Shown: positions 20,484 through 29,700 of the stretch, in pieces
How positions within the stretch are numbered: the stretch's first letter is position 1
How the letters are laid out: each line of letters starts with the position of its first letter
DNA from: Saccharomycopsis malanga
Lineage: Eukaryota > Ascomycota > Saccharomycetes > Ascoideales > Saccharomycopsidaceae
Direction of reading: 5' to 3'
Assembly: GCA_004014935.1 (NCBI GenBank)
Contig: CP025322.1
Coordinates: 310,001 to 374,000, forward strand
Length of the DNA: 64,000 bases
Made by a program: the position numbers and the translations under genes
The notes under the pieces: generated by a model
The model's database searches: none
The model's input: the letters and a program-made list of their open reading frames with translations, nothing else
Told to the model about the DNA's origin: nothing

Positions 20484-21815
20484 CTAATTAGCGTAAACGT
20501 CTTCATCGCTATCATAGTACTCGTCGTCGTCGTCATCATCGCCATCACCTAAATGTTCAAAGTTGACTTTGTAACGCAACAAAGCACCGACACCACCGAA
20601 GCCCTGAACGAACTGAGCACCTTCAGAAGATCTGTCTGAGACAAACTCTAAGGTGGCACCAAAGTTTTTATAGTTTTCTGCAAGCCATTCGATCAAAGGC
20701 ATTTCATCAACGACTTCCATCTCAACACCGGTCTTCTTGTCAAGAAGGTATTCTTTGTTTTCCTTTTCACCTTCTCTTGGTGGCACATTAAATCTGATGA
20801 CCTCTGAACCCTCCGAGTCTCTCAAGACATATCTAACAGTTTCCAAGTTTTCGAAAATGATGAGGATTTCACAAGCACCCAAGTCCAAAGCCTTCAAGGT
20901 ATCATCGATACCGTAACAGAACTTTCCGGTATCCTGAGCAATCTCTTCGTAATATTTGTCCAACAATTTCTTTTCCTGGACAAACTTGACGTTGGACAAC
21001 GTTTCGGCAGACAATTCAATAGCCTGGTTGAACCCGTTTTCACCACCATACGAAACATCTACAATCTTGATAATCTTCTGCTGCAATCTCAAGTCAAACA
21101 TATCGGATTTGGACAATTCAGTCTTGAAATCAGCTGAACCAGCCAACACCAAACCATTGACATTCACCTTGTCATTGGTAATGAAGTTCTGAACCGAAAC
21201 TTCGGCCACTTTTCTAACATAATTATGTCTCTTTTCTTCTCTTAATCTGGAGAAACGAACTGCAGACTGACCACCTCTACCATGCTTCTTTGGCAAGTCC
21301 ACAGTGAACTTGTGCAAGATTTCTCTGGTGTTACCAGAAAGAGTACCAAATAAGGCACCATTACCGTCCATCACAATAAAACCATACTTTTCATCCGAGT
21401 CTAACAACTCACTAAGAGCCTCGGTGTGGAACTTGTTGTCACATAAATATAAAGAGGTGTTTATAGGCTTAAATGGCTCAAAATCAATGTTCAATTTCTT
21501 TTCCTTACCTTCGTCGGTAATCACATCACCACAATAGATCACCAACCCATTAGGTGGCACTTTATTATATAACTTCAACTTCTGCTGGGTGGATGTAATC
21601 GCAGATAACACCGACAATCTATTCACACGAGACTTAATGTTCGAGGCCGTACCGTATTCATCTGTCAACATTTTGTTCAAAATTGAAATCTGACCTTTTG
21701 GTGGCACAATCAAACTGATCATGGAAGTACCATTACCTCTAGCATTTTCCAAACGCTTAATAAGCTTCTTGATCTTCCAGATCTCAATGTTCTTTTCTGC
21801 TTCTCCGTCTTCCAT
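20484..21815 (-). CDS. SUP45: SUP45, translation release factor eRF1
   Basis: 443 residues against 437 in S. cerevisiae, with near-continuous similarity. Functional motifs are intact: GTS (about 28-30) in [15 protein letters not shown] (about 58-61) in [19 protein letters not shown] (about 123-129), and the catalytic GGQ (about 180-182) in [13 protein letters not shown]. Domain 3 and the eRF3-binding C-terminus ([18 protein letters not shown]) are present, ending in an Asp/Glu/Tyr tail. eRF1 reads all three stop codons in the ribosomal A site and triggers peptide release with Sup35. Codon use is strongly biased and I find no in-frame CTG codon, as expected for a highly expressed gene in this clade. 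It diverges from QRI7, with a Reb1-type site 175 bp upstream. Confidence 0.98.
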   Translation of the reverse strand: MEDGEAEKNIEIWKIKKLIKRLENARGNGTSMISLIVPPKGQISILNKMLTDEYGTASNIKSRVNRLSVLSAITSTQQKLKLYNKVPPNGLVIYCGDVITDEGKEKKLNIDFEPFKPINTSLYLCDNKFHTEALSELLDSDEKYGFIVMDGNGALFGTLSGNTREILHKFTVDLPKKHGRGGQSAVRFSRLREEKRHNYVRKVAEVSVQNFITNDKVNVNGLVLAGSADFKTELSKSDMFDLRLQQKIIKIVDVSYGGENGFNQAIELSAETLSNVKFVQEKKLLDKYYEEIAQDTGKFCYGIDDTLKALDLGACEILIIFENLETVRYVLRDSEGSEVIRFNVPPREGEKENKEYLLDKKTGVEMEVVDEMPLIEWLAENYKNFGATLEFVSDRSSEGAQFVQGFGGVGALLRYKVNFEHLGDGDDDDDDEYYDSDEDVYAN

Positions 21816-22272
21816 AGTAACTATTTATACTTTTTCTCTCTATAACAGCCAAACGAAAAATTCCTAGTCAATACTATGTAGACAACGTTTAATTGTACCT
21901 CTTCTTAGGCCCTTTAAATTTAAAATTTTCATCTTTCCACACATTTTTTTTTTGCTTTTTTCGACACTTTCCGCCCATCAGCCATTCCATTACCCGGAGA
22001 AAAATATTCCCAACACCAACTGGCAATTGTAAGGCATTAATATAAAAGGGAAGAGCTGGGCTTTTTCTAAATTAGTTAAAAATATAGTTGACATGCTTGT
22101 ATTCTGTTCATATAGTTCATAAAATTGAAGGGACGTGGGAGGTTGACATATGCATGTGTGCGCATGACCATGCATGTCAAAGCGGAAGGCAGACGGGGGG
22201 TACTTGAAAAATTCAAAATTTTGCAGTGTTTGATGCGGTACGATGATGATTACACATTTGAAATGATATGGA
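21816..22272. promoter_or_regulatory. SUP45/QRI7 divergent promoter
   Basis: 457 bp shared 5' region. T-rich tracts near 21943-21960 lie next to the TTACCCGG at 21990-21997, the usual layout of a nucleosome-depleted housekeeping promoter. No ORF of note. Confidence 0.5.
21990..21997 (+). promoter_or_regulatory. Reb1-type site TTACCCGG
   Basis: Exact octamer, 175 bp from the SUP45 ATG and 276 bp from the QRI7 ATG, beside poly(T). Function is inferred. Confidence 0.5.
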
Positions 22273-23598
22273 ATGAACACTTCGGTTGAGTGGCAGTTAA
22301 AAATGGCGAAATTATACGGGACGGGAGTGCCACTACTAATACGTGGGCTAGTAAGGAAAAGCGGTCTAGTATATGTTAGTAGTAGCATCCCGACAGTAGC
22401 ATATCTCACTCAATTTAGAAGATCATATAAAGTGTTAGCCATTGAGTCTTCGTGTGACGATAGTTGTGTAAGTTTGATAGATCGGCCCGAGGATCCGTCG
22501 AAGCCACCAGTAGTACTTTCGCATCTCAAAAAGACACTCAATTCAACAGCAGATGGTGGGATCATACCGACAAAGGCACATCTACACCACCAACAATCAC
22601 TAGCAAGGTTGGTCCAAGAGCTTAACCAGCTCAACGGAAACCCCAAGGTTGATCTTGTATGTGTTACTCGAGGCCCCGGGATGCCTGGGTCACTAACAAT
22701 AGGACTAGAGGTCGCTAAGGGATTGAGTGTAGCCTGGGGAGTGCCTTTGGTTGGAGTACATCACATGTTGGGCCATTTGCTTGTAGCCCGAATGAGCTCC
22801 AACGGTACAGAGCCACGTTTCCCTTTTGTGAGTCTTCTTGTAAGTGGCGGACACACCATTCTAGTTTATCTGGAAAACGCTCTTAAGCATGAGATCCTTG
22901 CACAGAGCATCGACATAGCAGCTGGTGATTCATTAGACAAGTGCGCGCGACTGGTTGGTATCCAAGGAATCATGTTAGGCAAAGAATTGGAATCATTTGT
23001 GTTCCAGAAAGACATAAATGATACGAGGAATAAGGCAGAAATAATGGATCAACTTTTACAAGATTTAAAATCTAATACAGACATCAAAATGGATTTGCCA
23101 AATCCTTTACAAAATAAAATTGGAAGAGTTAATGTCGCTGCTTATTCTTTTGCTGCTTTTATCACCGCTGTGAAAACCGCTGCCGATAAGTATTATAAGG
23201 GCGATATTGCTTCATTGCCAGTGCAAACAAGAAGGTTGATAGGTCTCAAAATACAGCAGGCTATTTTCAAACACATTGTAGACAGAACTAAGGTAGCTTT
23301 TGATCAGAATAAGGAGAAACTAGCAGGAGTTACAGACTTTGTCTGCTCTGGAGGAGTTGGTTCTAATATTTTATTGAAAAAAATGCTCCATGAAGAACTT
23401 GAAGCCCAGTACGGTATCAAAAAGTTCCATTTTCCTGAACCAGCGCTCTGTACAGATAATGCTGTTATGATAGGCTGGGCCGGAATTGAACTATGGGAAA
23501 AAGAACTCTTGAGCACCGATTTGTCTGTGTTGCCAATATCTAAATGGCCATTGAATGATATCGAAGGAGTCGATGGATGGGTGCGTAAGGCGGTATAA
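22273..23598 (+). CDS. QRI7: QRI7, mitochondrial tRNA t6A threonylcarbamoyltransferase
   Basis: 441 residues from the first ATG. An in-frame ATG at 22303 (MAKLYGTGVPLLIRG) would give a better mitochondrial presequence and is an alternative start. The Kae1/TsaD core starts at YKVLAIESSCDDS (about 50). Next comes the metal-binding HHMLGH (about 162-167), which together with KAHLHHQQ (about 100) and LCTDNAVM (about 395) supplies iron ligands. SGGHT (about 191-195), DSLDKCARLVG and SGGVGSN complete the ASKHA fold. Qri7 transfers threonylcarbamoyl to A37 of ANN-decoding tRNAs in mitochondria, working without the KEOPS partners. The CTG at 22870-22872 (HTILVY-x-EN) aligns with Ser in my recollection of S. 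cerevisiae Qri7, supporting the alternative code. Confidence 0.95.
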   Translation: MNTSVEWQLKMAKLYGTGVPLLIRGLVRKSGLVYVSSSIPTVAYLTQFRRSYKVLAIESSCDDSCVSLIDRPEDPSKPPVVLSHLKKTLNSTADGGIIPTKAHLHHQQSLARLVQELNQLNGNPKVDLVCVTRGPGMPGSLTIGLEVAKGLSVAWGVPLVGVHHMLGHLLVARMSSNGTEPRFPFVSLLVSGGHTILVYLENALKHEILAQSIDIAAGDSLDKCARLVGIQGIMLGKELESFVFQKDINDTRNKAEIMDQLLQDLKSNTDIKMDLPNPLQNKIGRVNVAAYSFAAFITAVKTAADKYYKGDIASLPVQTRRLIGLKIQQAIFKHIVDRTKVAFDQNKEKLAGVTDFVCSGGVGSNILLKKMLHEELEAQYGIKKFHFPEPALCTDNAVMIGWAGIELWEKELLSTDLSVLPISKWPLNDIEGVDGWVRKAV

Positions 23599-24310
23599 GT
23601 TGATCAAGACATGGCATGAACACTTGCTTTGTAAATAGAAATGGCAAGTGTCATCCTTGTTGATTCAATACATCAAAACTTTGTACATTAATGTTTTTGT
23701 ATATGTTGGGGGGGGGGGGGGTAGTTATATGGTTTGTCGACTAATTGATCATTATCGTTCAAGAAAATACATATCCACATATATATGTATATATGTTTAA
23801 ACGGTCATAAGTTAATGGTAAACTAACATCCTTCCACGTTGATAATCTGGGACAGTTTGAGATTACTGAACTAGGAATATATGAATCAATATCATTATCA
23901 AATACTAGTTCGGATGTTTTGGCAAGTCAGGTACCTTCAATAGCACTTTATCTACCATTTTAAAAACAGCGCAACCGTGTCAATAACAGTAGTTGTCAAG
24001 GTACTTGATTGAGTAGAAACAATGAAGGTCAAGATTCTGAAGTGTTTTACAAAAAAATTAAAAAACCCTAGCAACTAGTCTAATTTACGTATTTGTAATA
24101 ATTTACACATTGTATTGAAACATTATAAACCAGTAGAAAGAAAATAGGCAATGACCCAAGGAAGAATGAAATAAGCAAAAAGTGTTAAAAAATTAAAATA
24201 TAGTCTGATGCAAAATTGAATAATCAAGTTATTCTTAGAACTGAACAAAAGCGAATGAAAAGTTTTTCAATAGTGGAGGTTTTATAAATTTCAATGATAT
24301 AAATTCGAGC
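23599..24310. other. Convergent intergenic region QRI7 / GPI-like gene
   Basis: 712 bp of 3' flanks. It contains the poly(G) tract at 23708-23721. Otherwise AT-rich and unremarkable. Confidence 0.5.
23708..23721. repeat. Poly(G) tract, 14 bp
   Basis: Fourteen consecutive G residues on the + strand, about 110 bp after the QRI7 stop. Long G runs are rare in an AT-rich genome. Confidence 0.9.
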
Positions 24311-24637
24311 TTACAACAAGAAAGCACCCAAAGCAAAGGCACCAGCCAAAGAGCCGGCAACAATACCGTTGGCACCGTTGGCACTGATGGTACCGTTAGT
24401 GGTGATGGAGTGAGCAGAAGAAGATGGAGCAGCAGAAGATGGGGCAGCAGAGGTTGGGGTGACTGGAGCAGTGGAGTTAACAAATCCAGAAGAGGAAGCG
24501 ATTGGAATACTGGCAGTACTGTTGACAAAAGCTGGAGAGCTTGGAATAACACTGGTGGTGTTAACAACAGGTGGGATGATGCTGGAAGAAGTAGCAGCTT
24601 CTGGGCAGTAAGTGGTGTATTCAGTGACAGTAGACAT
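24311..24637 (-). CDS. Small Ser/Thr/Ala-rich wall-type protein with GPI-like tail, no signal peptide
   Basis: 108 residues. It begins MSTVTEYTTYCPEAATSSS. The TEYTTYCPE motif recurs in yeast cell-wall mannoproteins of the Sed1 and Pga type. The body is Ser, Thr, Ala and Pro, with four N-glycosylation sequons (NTT, NST, NST, NGT). The end NGANGIVAGSLAGAFALGAFLL-type tail (small residues, then about 18 hydrophobic) looks like a GPI attachment signal. Codons are strongly biased, as in abundant proteins. No N-terminal signal peptide is encoded, and I found no upstream exon that could supply one: the ATG directly follows a typical A-rich yeast leader. How it would enter the secretory pathway is unexplained. 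It could be a truncated paralogue of a wall protein or a tail-anchored protein. Confidence 0.72.
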   Translation of the reverse strand: MSTVTEYTTYCPEAATSSSIIPPVVNTTSVIPSSPAFVNSTASIPIASSSGFVNSTAPVTPTSAAPSSAAPSSSAHSITTNGTISANGANGIVAGSLAGAFALGAFLL

Positions 24638-26772
24638 TTTTAAAAGTAGAAGGTTGTGGAAGCGAGTGTATAAGGTTCAATTGTTAATAAATGAATGGCT
24701 TGATGATAATAAAAAGTATTTAGAAAACTGCTTTACGAATGTGTACTTCAAGCCCTTCTTATACTTGAGAGTTAACAAAAAATGTCTTTGGTCTTCTTTG
24801 AGACAGGAGCGCTTTGATAATCAGGCTAATTGCTCATTTTGATGATTTTCTTGCCTAAAATTAAGTGAGAGACAGACACGAAGTACAACTGCTATTGTTC
24901 AAGGTACTGGGGACATAGGATATGGGCCAGAGGGCGGTTGTAGCCTGACAACCATATTGTTAACTGTTTGATAATTCAAATTAACAATGAATGGCACTAT
25001 TCTGCTTAGAAGCTTAACATTTAAAGGGTAGATCAAGACATTTATCAAACTTGTACTTTGGTCCCGCATAAGATCGGCGTATCCTTGACGCATTACCAAG
25101 CGGCTGGTTAGGTAAAGACTCAACTCAATGGTTTGCCTGCGCAAATTCGTATAGCTTGTGTATTTTATAACGAACCATATAACCTACTATAAACAAAAAA
25201 TTACAGGATATGCAATCGGAAAAAAGAACAAAAAAAAAGGCTAACAAAAATTGACTTTAACATATACTTGAGCTTTTCTTATGCAGTGGTGCAGAAAATG
25301 GGTCCTGCAGCAACCCGCATGCGGAAGCTTAAAGTCCCTATTTGGGGTCGTTTCCTATCCCGATTCGTCACCAGGGGCCCTGATGGCTATTGATTTATCC
25401 AACGGTGTATCATTTTAGAACTCTATTTCTGTATAATCTCTCAACAGCTAGCCAGCCATTGTTCTGGCCAGGCCATTGACTCAGTTAAGATCCTAGGGTC
25501 CAGACATTTTTTTTACCAGCAACCATTTCGCCAAACATAGTAACGCCGCCCCTAATAATGGATATTAAGGCATGGTCTATAGTAGTCTTCGAACTTTGGA
25601 TCAGTTGGCGTGTTAGTTGGTAATTGTTGTACATTTTAGCTTGTAGTTAAAAGGGGACGTTATAGTTATTTGTTCAGCGTGTACGGAAAGCTTTAAGAAA
25701 ATACTGATAGTCAAGTGTTGGTTTTTTGCCTATTTTTGAAATCAGAATACTACAATCTTTGACAGTGTATTTATGAGCAGTCATCAAACAACAAGGATAT
25801 CCATTTTCTGTTGACGCGAATCTGGCCAAAGTTTTTTATTCAAAAGGTTTTTGATATATGAGCTTGAACAAATAAGAATCATATGATGACAAATTGAACA
25901 TTTTTTGTAGATATTCAACATGTTATGAAAAAGTCTTAATGGATTTTGATATACATAAATGATCTTAAACTTTGTATTGTGTTAGTGATCAAGGCAAGGT
26001 CATTTTTTTAAAAATTGAATTACAAACAAATAAATATCAAGTTGTTTTTTAGGCGTCTAATTACATTAGTGTTATTAATATCTGATTATTTCAACTAGTG
26101 GTAATTCAATTGTGAGTATACAGGTAATTTCACTGTAATATATTTGAAGATACGTAGGAAAGCTTCTTTTAGAAACAGCAAATATCGGTGGATTATTTAT
26201 TATTGCCCCAATTTGAAAACTAAATTGGTTTATTTTGCAAAGAATTTTACAAAGTGAAATATTAAGCATTTTAAACACATTGCGTCGTATTATTGTCAAA
26301 TATTTACTCTGTATAGCATTTGTAATAATAAGTTGATAAAAATTTTGATTTCTGGCAAAGAAATTATAGACTTGCTACTTATGAAGAGCACGAAATTATA
26401 AGCAGTTGTTGAAACATGACTTAGACTTGGCCTGATGACCGTACTCCAGTTTACAATCAGTAGATTTGATATATTCAGATTTGTATTGATATTTGAAACC
26501 ACATGGATGCTTTGATAGTCATTATGGCATCAATCTGCCTGTTCTTACTTCCTTTCAATAAATTTCGATACACTTTGAAGTTTTGCTTTTCTTTGTTATT
26601 TTTCTATTGTGTATTTGGTCTGGAACCTAGTAGTATACGACCTTTTTCAACAGAATATCGCAGCAGTTTTCATGTTGAAAAAATGAAAAAGCACGTTGAA
26701 AAGTTTATGACAAGACATTGGTTGACAGCCATTCCTTGCAGAACAAGATTGTCAATCTATTGAACCAACAAT
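24638..26772. other. 2.1-kb divergent region between GPI-like gene and F-box/LRR gene
   Basis: The left half (25260-25570) is more GC-rich and promoter-like, with a CCGCATGCGG palindrome at 25315-25324 and an AGGGG at 25372-25376. The right half is AT-rich. A hydrophobic 86-codon ATG frame at 26503-26763 ends 10 bp before the F-box gene and resembles nothing known. I treat it as chance. Confidence 0.4.
25315..25324. promoter_or_regulatory. CCG-N4-CGG palindrome
   Basis: CCGCATGCGG, a perfect 10-bp palindrome with the half-site spacing of a Zn2Cys6 dimer site. It lies about 680 bp upstream of the GPI-like gene. Which factor binds is unknown. Confidence 0.35.
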
Positions 26773-28185
26773 ATGGGCAAATGTATTAGAGACCTTCCTA
26801 TAGAGGTAGTGGTAAAGATCCTTCGGTATTCCAAACCTGTGACTTTAAATAGGCTTGCCCTGTCGGTCCTACCTGACAATGTTCATGCGGCTTTGAATAT
26901 TGTATTTTACCGGACTGTGGTGCTTAACTATGATTCATACCAACCACCAGCCCTTTCGCCAACGGAGATGACCATAACTGTGGGGCTTAGAGATGTGGAT
27001 AAGATTGTTCCTCGGAGAAAACGTTTGTGTGTTCAGCATGTCTATATCACCTGTAGCAATGATGACCATGGATCTGAGCATTTTCCACACCATACAAAGA
27101 AGCGCAAAATCAGTTCCTCCGTAAAATTACAAATTCAACAATTTTTGGATAGCTGTAGTTCCATTTCTCAGTTATCTATTACATGTCCACATATCCAGCT
27201 TGCTTATCATAATCCTCACGAAACCGTGAGGGCGCTTAAACTTAGCAGTCACACTTGTATTCAAAATTTAGCTAAGACGTACAAATCAAATTGGAATAGC
27301 GTAGAAAAACTTTCAATTGATTTTGAGTATCAAAAGAATCGGGAAATCGACTTTTCAGTATTAGATACCCAGTGTTTGAAAGAATTAAATATTACCATGC
27401 AGCAAGAAAAACTCAATGGTCATATGTTTCAACTTCCAAACTTGAAAAAACTTGCTGTCATCAACAGTTTGCAACACACCATTGATAGTTTTGACAAAAG
27501 GTATTTAAAATCAGTGGAAAGCTTGCAAATCCACTCATCCGAAGGAGTAATTGTCAGAAGCCAATTGGATCTTCCCTCATTGAGGCACTTGTTGTTCGCT
27601 TCGAGTCTTACTGGGAAACTTGACAACTTTGGCAATTTACCGAGCTTACAGGTTGCAAAGCTTCTGGAAAATGGTTTCAAAGACTTAACCTCAGACGTTC
27701 AGTGTTGGACACAACTACGAGAATTGGACATGAGCGTCAACAGGCTTTTTATTATAAAAAATTTGGATGGTTTAACTAATCTCCGAAGACTCAATTTGAG
27801 TAGAAACTTGATCAACTCTATATCTGGCTTACAAGACTTGGTACATTTAACGTTCCTTGACCTCTCGGGCAACAAAATTAAGTTTGTAGAAAACTTGGAA
27901 CTGTTGACACAGTTACAAGAGTTGAGGCTTGCTAATAATCCGATTAAATCTATATCACAAGATCTCAAAAGCCTTGGCAACTTGCGGTTATTGGACCTCA
28001 GCAACACTGACTTGCGCGTGATACATAGTATAGCTTCTTTAACTAGCCTCGTATGGCTAGACCTTCTGGGAACCAAAATTACAGACCTCTCAGTGATTCA
28101 AAAATTGAAAAACTTGAAAAACGTCGCTATTAGAGGCACACCTATATTTACCATAGATACAGGTAAATTGCGGATTGAAATCTGA
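26773..28185 (+). CDS. F-box-like, leucine-rich repeat protein
   Basis: 470 residues. The N-terminus (about 5-40, IRDLPIEVVVKILRYSKP) looks like an F-box, which would tether it to Skp1 in an SCF ubiquitin ligase. The C-terminal half (about 310-465) is a row of 22-residue SDS22-like leucine-rich repeats: LRELDMSVNRL, LRRLNLSRNLI, LTFLDLSGNKI, LQELRLANNPI, LRLLDLSNTDL, LVWLDLLGTKI. Fungal F-box/LRR families with this layout exist in Candida-group yeasts. I cannot name the orthologue or its target. The CTG codons at 27664, 27901 and 28066 fall at repeat positions where neighbouring repeats have Ser (LDLSGN against LDL-CTG-GT), good local evidence that CTG means Ser. No signal or membrane segment is evident. 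Confidence 0.8.
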   Translation: MGKCIRDLPIEVVVKILRYSKPVTLNRLALSVLPDNVHAALNIVFYRTVVLNYDSYQPPALSPTEMTITVGLRDVDKIVPRRKRLCVQHVYITCSNDDHGSEHFPHHTKKRKISSSVKLQIQQFLDSCSSISQLSITCPHIQLAYHNPHETVRALKLSSHTCIQNLAKTYKSNWNSVEKLSIDFEYQKNREIDFSVLDTQCLKELNITMQQEKLNGHMFQLPNLKKLAVINSLQHTIDSFDKRYLKSVESLQIHSSEGVIVRSQLDLPSLRHLLFASSLTGKLDNFGNLPSLQVAKLLENGFKDLTSDVQCWTQLRELDMSVNRLFIIKNLDGLTNLRRLNLSRNLINSISGLQDLVHLTFLDLSGNKIKFVENLELLTQLQELRLANNPIKSISQDLKSLGNLRLLDLSNTDLRVIHSIASLTSLVWLDLLGTKITDLSVIQKLKNLKNVAIRGTPIFTIDTGKLRIEI

Positions 28186-28800
28186 AAACTGTTTTATTTA
28201 CAATACTACACTGAAAATGTCAGATGAAGATACACTAACTACCGATATCTCACGAATAATGACACGAACCAAGCAAAAGTAAACCTGGCTATTATTTACA
28301 CAAGGTTAACTCTGCCGACTTTATGACAGTCCTATCAAAATGTTTTTATGTTCATCTTGTTAAATACTTGATATATTTAATTACGAGTTACTACTATTCG
28401 TGCTTCACTTCATTATTAGAATCTTCAGCCGTCTGCAAAAAACAACACATGGACGCAACTCTTAGTTGGTTTCAAGAGAGATCCTAAAATTTTTGAGAAC
28501 ATTTATTCGATATTTACCGAATATTGAAAGAACTTCAACCCATAAAACAATTTGGTAGTACTTAGTTTGATTGAAGGGTATAATATTCACACAACTAAGC
28601 AAGATTACCCTGTTGTTTTTAATTTTCCGCTGTATTGGTATGTAGCATAGTCATAGATCGCACCAACACACCTAACCACACAGCAAGGTTGGGTGATGGC
28701 ATGGAGCGGTCTAGGCCGATGGTTATCTCATACATTTATAACTATTTGAATTGAAATAATTGTATTTACAGAGAAATCAATACAGACCACAACGAAAAAA
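28186..28800. other. Intergenic region F-box/LRR to PHO13
   Basis: 615 bp of AT-rich DNA holding the PHO13 promoter. A TATA-like stretch lies near 28730-28745. No gene or repeat seen. Confidence 0.4.
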
Positions 28801-29700
28801 ATGGCACCAAGTAAACTTAATAGCAAGGAGAAGGTTCAGACCCTTTTGGATCGCTACGACAATTTCCTTTTTGACTGCGATGGTGTATTATGGCTTGGTG
28901 ACCATTTATTACCTAGTGTTGTGGAAACGTTGGAGTTTTTAAGATCCCAAGGTAAAAAGCTTATTTTTGTGACAAACAATTCGACCAAATCGAGAGACCA
29001 ATATTTGAAGAAGTTTGAGAAGTTTGGCATCACGGGAGTTTCCAAAAATGACATTTTCGGTTCTGCATATGCTACCGGTGTCTACCTCGACAAGGTTTTG
29101 AATTTTGACAAAAGCAAGAAAGTATGGGTCTGTGGTGGCCAAGGGATTCATGATGAACTTAGTGAATTGGGTATCCAATCTATTGGCGGTACCGATCCAG
29201 TATTGAACGAACCGTTTAGTGATGACTCAAGATTTTTGAATCTTGATCCAGAAGTTGGTGCGGTCATTACTGGCTTAGACACCTCCATAAACTACCACAG
29301 ATTGGCTATCACTTTGCAATATTTACTTCGCCCAGAGGTTATTTTCATGGCAACCAACATTGACTCGACTTTTCCAAGTCATGGTCGCATTTTACCTGGA
29401 GCTGGTTCGATTATTCAAGCAGTGGCTTGTTCATCGGGCCGCGAACCAATTGTATGTGGTAAGCCTAACATGAACTTACTTAGCGCTATCCAGGCCGAAC
29501 ATCATTTGGATTTGGACCGTTCCTTGATGGTCGGAGATAGACTCAATACCGATATGCGGTTTGGTAGCGACGGTGGTTTGGGAACCTTGTTAGTTCTTAC
29601 AGGTATTGAAAAAGAAGAGAATGTGATTAAGCAAGAAGATGCACCACTTTTTTATGCTGACAAATTGGGCGATTTGTTTGAGATAACCGCTTCCAAATAA
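28801..29700 (+). CDS. PHO13: PHO13-type HAD phosphatase (phosphoglycolate / metabolite repair)
   Basis: 299 residues, near the 312 of S. cerevisiae Pho13. HAD motifs are all intact. Motif I is FDCDGVLW (about 24-31), with the nucleophile and acid Asp pair; the second Asp is in the DxDG form. Motif II is FVTNNSTKSR (about 56-65). Motif III Lys is in CGKPNMNLL. Motif IV is MVGDRLNTDMRFG (about 242-254). The cap region (CGGQGIHDELSELGIQ) is of the C2 type. Pho13 was first described as a 4-nitrophenylphosphatase. Its main role is to remove toxic side products of glycolysis and the pentose phosphate pathway, such as 2-phosphoglycolate and 4-phosphoerythronate. It is cytosolic. Confidence 0.95.
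   Translation: MAPSKLNSKEKVQTLLDRYDNFLFDCDGVLWLGDHLLPSVVETLEFLRSQGKKLIFVTNNSTKSRDQYLKKFEKFGITGVSKNDIFGSAYATGVYLDKVLNFDKSKKVWVCGGQGIHDELSELGIQSIGGTDPVLNEPFSDDSRFLNLDPEVGAVITGLDTSINYHRLAITLQYLLRPEVIFMATNIDSTFPSHGRILPGAGSIIQAVACSSGREPIVCGKPNMNLLSAIQAEHHLDLDRSLMVGDRLNTDMRFGSDGGLGTLLVLTGIEKEENVIKQEDAPLFYADKLGDLFEITASK

Noticed and set aside
24235-24567. 110-codon Leu/Pro-rich frame overlapping the wall-type gene
   Set aside because: A shifted frame of the Ser/Thr/Ala-rich coding sequence. Codon bias supports the 24311-24637 frame instead.
26503-26763. 86-codon hydrophobic ATG frame just before the F-box/LRR gene
   Set aside because: It ends 10 bp from the next ATG, has no recognisable family, and AT-rich DNA easily yields Phe/Leu-rich frames.
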